From: Planctomycetaceae bacterium
GTDB taxonomy: Bacteria > Planctomycetota > Phycisphaerae > Phycisphaerales > SM1A02
Length of the DNA stretch: 16,813 nucleotides
NCBI GenBank assembly: GCA_002685335.1
Contig: NYWY01000019.1
Location: forward strand, 1-16,813
Direction: 5' to 3'
Positions 13,980 through 16,813 of this stretch are shown in pieces (the first letter of the stretch is position 1; each line of letters begins with the position of its first letter). A model generated the notes under the pieces. That model had not been told where the DNA came from. It saw nothing but the letters and a program-made list of their open reading frames with translations, and did no database searches. The position numbers were made by a program, and so were the translations under genes.

Positions 13980-16238
13980 ATGCCCCGCCAGTCCACGATC
14001 GCCCAACTCGCCGCCGCCGCCATCCTCGGGTCGTTCGGCTCGCTTTCCGCGGCCGCGGCGGATGTTCCCGGCGACTGGATCCCCGGCCCGTGGCATGAAG
14101 TCTCCGGACCGTCGAGGCTCGATCGCATCAGTCTCGACGTCGACCCGGTGATTCTCGCTCGGGTCCGGACGTCGGCGGAAGTCGCCAGCCGGGTGCTGCT
14201 CGGAGACGTGCTGCTTCCCGGAAACGTGCGGGTGGATCTCGATCTCCAGCGAATCCCGACCGAAGTCCCCGGCGGACGCCTGGTGGTGGTGAACGATCGC
14301 GGTCGGACCCGTCCGGTCGCCCTGGATTCGTTGGAGCCGACCATCGCCCTCGGTGGCACGGTGATCGGCGACCCCGACGGTGAAGCGTTCATCGCGTTCG
14401 GACCCGTCGGACTCGAGGGGTGGATACGTCACGATGGCGTCTCCTACTCCATCTCGGACGGGCCGCGAAACGGGACGCCGATGGTGACCCGGATGGATTC
14501 GATGCCCCCGCTGGATCCCGCGCTCCTCGACAACTTCTGCGGCACCGACCTGCTCGAAGGTCCAACGCTTCCCGGTGTCCGTCCGGTCATGGCCGGGGAA
14601 GCCCCGCCGCTGGGTGGCGTGGCCGGCATCGACCAGGGGCCGTGTCGTCGAATTCGAATGGCGATCGACACCGACACCGAGTTCCTCGGGCTCTTCGACG
14701 GGGACATCGAAGGTGCGACGAGTTACATCTCGACCCTGTGTGCCGCCTCCAGCTTCATCTACCGACGCGACGTGAACGCGGTTCTCGCCCCCACCTGGGT
14801 CCGGCTCTGGGTCGGAAGCGATCCCTGGGACGCCGGTGGCACCGGCGATCAGCTGACCCAGTTCCGAAACTACTGGCAGGGCAATCAGAACAACGTCTCG
14901 CGCGATCTCGCCCACTTCCTCAGCGGCCGGGGACTCGGCGGCGGCGTGGCGTGGTTGCCGGGACTCTGCGGATCCTACGCCTACGGCCTTTCCGCGAATC
15001 TCGGCGGGGGCTTCCCCTACCCGATCGAAAACAACAGCGGGGCGAACTGGGACCTGATGGTCTTCAGCCACGAGGTCGGCCACAACTGCGGCGCGCCCCA
15101 CACCCACTCGATCGGGGTCGATGGTTGTGCGGATGGGGACTGCTCCGTGGTTCCCAACGGAACGATCATGAGCTACTGCCATCTCTGCGACGGCGGTCTC
15201 GCCAACATGCGGATGGAGTTCTGCCCCGAAAACATCCTCAACATGGAGAACACCATCGGCGGCGGCAGCTGCAACTACGAGATCGGGGAGGACGCCATCG
15301 TGCTCGCAGACGCCGCAACCACCGTGGAAGGGGTTTCGGTCGTGATCGACGCCGCGGCCAACGACTACGGCCTTTCCTGCGGCGGGAGCGACATCGTCGG
15401 ATTCGACGAAGTCACCTTCGCCGGCGGAACCGTCACCCGCCTGGTCGACTGGGTCGCCAATGGACGCGACGCCCTCCTCTACGTGCCTCCGGCCGGCTTC
15501 ATCGGCACCGACAGCTTCACGTATCAGGTTCGTCCCGAGGGAGTGGTTCGGGCCGGGAACGTCACCGTGACGATCCTGGAATCCGACTTCCGAGATCCCG
15601 AGAATCCGAACGCGACCGTCCCGGGCGTCGCGGCGAGTTACTACGTCCTTCCCAACGACACCGCGATCCTTCCGGACTTCAACGGACTCGAGTCGTATGC
15701 GACCAGCATTCACGAGCGAATCGACTTTCCGTCCACCAACGGCGAATTCGCCGACACCGGCCGCAACGACGACTTCGGCGTGGTGTGGACGGGTTGGCTC
15801 GACATCCCCACCAGCGGTAACTGGACGTTGGGAACCGAGAGCGACGACGGGAGCCGGCTCTTCATCGGCGACGAGGTCGTCGTCGACAATGACGGGCTGC
15901 ACGGCATGCAATCGAGAAGTGGAACCATCGGCCTCGATGCCGGACGCCATGCGATCCGCGTCGAGTTCTTCGAACGCGGCGGCGGCGCCGGATGCATCGT
16001 GAAGACCGGCGGGCCGGGCGTGACGTTCGGCGTGATTCCCGATTCGATGTGGTCCCACGGCGGATCCCTCGGTCCGAACCCCGATATCAACGGCGACGGC
16101 CTGGTCGACGGTGCGGACCTCGGCCTGCTTCTCGGCGGCTGGAATCTCCCGGGAATCACCGATCTCAACCAGGACGACATCACCGACGGCGGGGATCTCG
16201 GACTCCTGCTGAGCGCGTTCGGGACCACCGGAGGCTGA
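13980..16238 (+). CDS. Secreted zinc metalloprotease (reprolysin-like) with PA14 and dockerin-like domains
   Basis: The 752-residue protein begins with a signal peptide (cleavage near SAAAA-D at 27-28). Residues about 28-200 look like a pro-region. The catalytic domain (about 222-430) has HEVGHNCGAPH, with zinc ligands His364, His368 and His374 and catalytic Glu365, then GTIMSYC with the Met-turn Met397. That is the metzincin layout of the M12 reprolysin/adamalysin type. Many Cys flank the site, suiting an exported enzyme. Then come an Ig/cadherin-like beta domain (about 437-533), a PA14-type domain (about 550-690, with GWLDIPTSGNWTLGTESDDGS and LFIGDEVVVDNDG), and two dockerin-like calcium repeats (DINGDGLVDGADLGLLLG and DLNQDDITDGGDLGLLLS). 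It probably degrades or modifies extracellular proteins while held by carbohydrate or surface contacts. The ATG at 13980 has a weak GGAA upstream; the signal peptide supports it. Confidence 0.92.
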   Translation: MPRQSTIAQLAAAAILGSFGSLSAAAADVPGDWIPGPWHEVSGPSRLDRISLDVDPVILARVRTSAEVASRVLLGDVLLPGNVRVDLDLQRIPTEVPGGRLVVVNDRGRTRPVALDSLEPTIALGGTVIGDPDGEAFIAFGPVGLEGWIRHDGVSYSISDGPRNGTPMVTRMDSMPPLDPALLDNFCGTDLLEGPTLPGVRPVMAGEAPPLGGVAGIDQGPCRRIRMAIDTDTEFLGLFDGDIEGATSYISTLCAASSFIYRRDVNAVLAPTWVRLWVGSDPWDAGGTGDQLTQFRNYWQGNQNNVSRDLAHFLSGRGLGGGVAWLPGLCGSYAYGLSANLGGGFPYPIENNSGANWDLMVFSHEVGHNCGAPHTHSIGVDGCADGDCSVVPNGTIMSYCHLCDGGLANMRMEFCPENILNMENTIGGGSCNYEIGEDAIVLADAATTVEGVSVVIDAAANDYGLSCGGSDIVGFDEVTFAGGTVTRLVDWVANGRDALLYVPPAGFIGTDSFTYQVRPEGVVRAGNVTVTILESDFRDPENPNATVPGVAASYYVLPNDTAILPDFNGLESYATSIHERIDFPSTNGEFADTGRNDDFGVVWTGWLDIPTSGNWTLGTESDDGSRLFIGDEVVVDNDGLHGMQSRSGTIGLDAGRHAIRVEFFERGGGAGCIVKTGGPGVTFGVIPDSMWSHGGSLGPNPDINGDGLVDGADLGLLLGGWNLPGITDLNQDDITDGGDLGLLLSAFGTTGG

Positions 16239-16541
16239 TCTCCGCGACATCACGGTTCCGATCCCGCGGCACCGCCAGTCGGCCTCGTCCGAGCCGTGAA
16301 CGTCGACCACGATCCCGTCCCGGAAGATGGACTCGGGGCATGGACCGTCCTCGACCTCCGGCCACACGGCCCGCGGCAGGCGATGCCATGGACGTGGTCC
16401 CTCCACCAGTACGAATGAGGGACTTGTCTCGGGAAGTCTCCATGGATTTGGGAACCAGAGGTCCTTGAACCCGACGAACCAAACAACTGTTGTATATTCG
16501 GGTCGATCCGCGAATCCCCTGATCAGAGGAGTGAGACAGAC
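16239..16541. other. Intergenic region, about 300 bp, no gene seen
   Basis: No convincing gene or strong terminator is visible after the metalloprotease stop. A minus-strand frame is open through much of it but lacks support. The right third turns AT-richer: TTGAAC (16465-16470) and TATATT (16493-16498) are promoter-like for the gene at 16542, but their 22-nt spacing is too long for a standard promoter. An AGAGGAG Shine-Dalgarno lies at 16525-16531. Confidence 0.5.
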
Positions 16542-16813
16542 ATGCACCAAGACACGGCATCACCTCGAATGGGCGTCCTGCTTGCAGTCGCCGTGACGGT
16601 CTCGTGCGGAATCCTCGGCCCGGAGGCGCTCTCCGGGGACGTCGCCCGAAGAGAATCCGCGGACGCCCGGCCGACGGCGGTCCTGTCCACCCCGGACCTG
16701 GTGGCCAGTCCCCTCCGGCTGGTCCCCGGGCGATCGACCGCCACCGCACACGAGATGCTCGTGGATCCCGTGCTGGTCGACCAGGCTCGACGCATGGCCG
16801 ACGACCGCGGCGA
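16542..16813 (+). CDS. Exported protein of unknown function, N-terminal 90 residues only (runs off right edge)
   Basis: ATG at 16542 opens a frame that reaches the window end. Residues 10-32 (MGVLLAVAVTVSCGILG then PEALSG) form a short hydrophobic export signal. A Cys at residue 21 has TVS before it, a poor lipobox, so ordinary cleavage near ALSG-D is more likely. The mature part is Arg/Ala/Pro-rich and low in recognisable motifs (ARRESADARPTAVLSTPDLV..., later LVDPVLVDQARRMADDRG). The AGAGGAG Shine-Dalgarno is 10 nt upstream, somewhat far. A later in-frame ATG at residue 10 would shorten the N-region without harming the signal. Function is unknown. Confidence 0.65.
   Translation, partial: MHQDTASPRMGVLLAVAVTVSCGILGPEALSGDVARRESADARPTAVLSTPDLVASPLRLVPGRSTATAHEMLVDPVLVDQARRMADDRG

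Noticed and set aside
13656..16550. 964-codon open frame on the minus strand opposite the metalloprotease
   Set aside because: It is the mirror of a gene with clear signal peptide, zinc site and dockerin-like repeats. Its protein is low-complexity (Val/Asp/Gly/Arg-rich) with no motif, as expected from GC-rich codon third positions.
16250..16550. Minus-strand frame reading through the gap before the last gene
   Set aside because: It lacks a ribosome-binding site and overlaps the Shine-Dalgarno and promoter-like elements of the plus-strand gene; no family is recognisable.

Overview
The window is GC-rich, coding-dense bacterial DNA that most resembles a planctomycete, probably Phycisphaerae-like. 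That placement is inference. It rests on two secreted proteins ending in the short dockerin-like tag (DINGDG-x-VD-x-ADLGLL) that is common in that group, on paired cysteine-rich GxCC modules, on a release-factor-like protein with a helix-turn-helix tail, and on several proteins of no clear family. No phylogenetic test was possible. I see no mobile element, CRISPR array, phage gene or known defence island.

Layout. Positions 1-257 hold the 5' end of a minus-strand gene for an exported protein that runs off the left edge. ATP-dependent PEP carboxykinase (pckA, minus, 525-2108) ends just before a 12-bp perfect hairpin. A tRNA-His (2355-2427) with its own promoter and terminator leads into an omega-amidase/nitrilase-family gene (2518-3345). 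Next come a sigma-region-2-like orphan protein (3511-4200), a tRNA-Phe with promoter and terminator (4296-4368), and a secreted seven-repeat FG-GAP/VCBS protein (4531-5949). A stand-alone MshEN-type protein (minus, 6147-6647) lies divergent to an uncharacterised protein (6848-7837). The stop of that protein overlaps, tail to tail, the stop of the GTPase hflX (minus, 7825-9243). A divergent S41 C-terminal processing protease (9464-10867) starts a plus-strand cluster: protease, tsaD (10975-12045), RF-1-domain release-factor-like protein (12066-12623) and M20D amidohydrolase (12628-13812). A large secreted HExxH metalloprotease with PA14 and dockerin-like domains follows (13980-16238). A truncated exported protein begins at 16542.

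How the genes relate. The centre is mostly housekeeping: tRNA modification (TsaD), ribosome rescue or splitting (HflX, RF-like protein), two tRNAs, gluconeogenesis (PckA), amide turnover (omega-amidase, M20D) and envelope proteolysis (S41). Around it are secreted proteins of a surface or extracellular programme, two of which share the dockerin-like tag.

The most notable signal is at the protease-tsaD junction. The protease frame ends at a TAG, but the same frame stays open for 36 more codons, encodes a coiled-coil-like tail, and closes with a TGA that overlaps the tsaD start as ATGA. This could be a nonsense mutation, a base-call error, or stop-codon readthrough/recoding. A similar ATGA coupling, from a four-codon leader, sits in front of hflX. 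I did not find a convincing wholly new multi-gene system; the unexplained proteins at 3511-4200, 6147-6647 and 6848-7837 are the best places to look.
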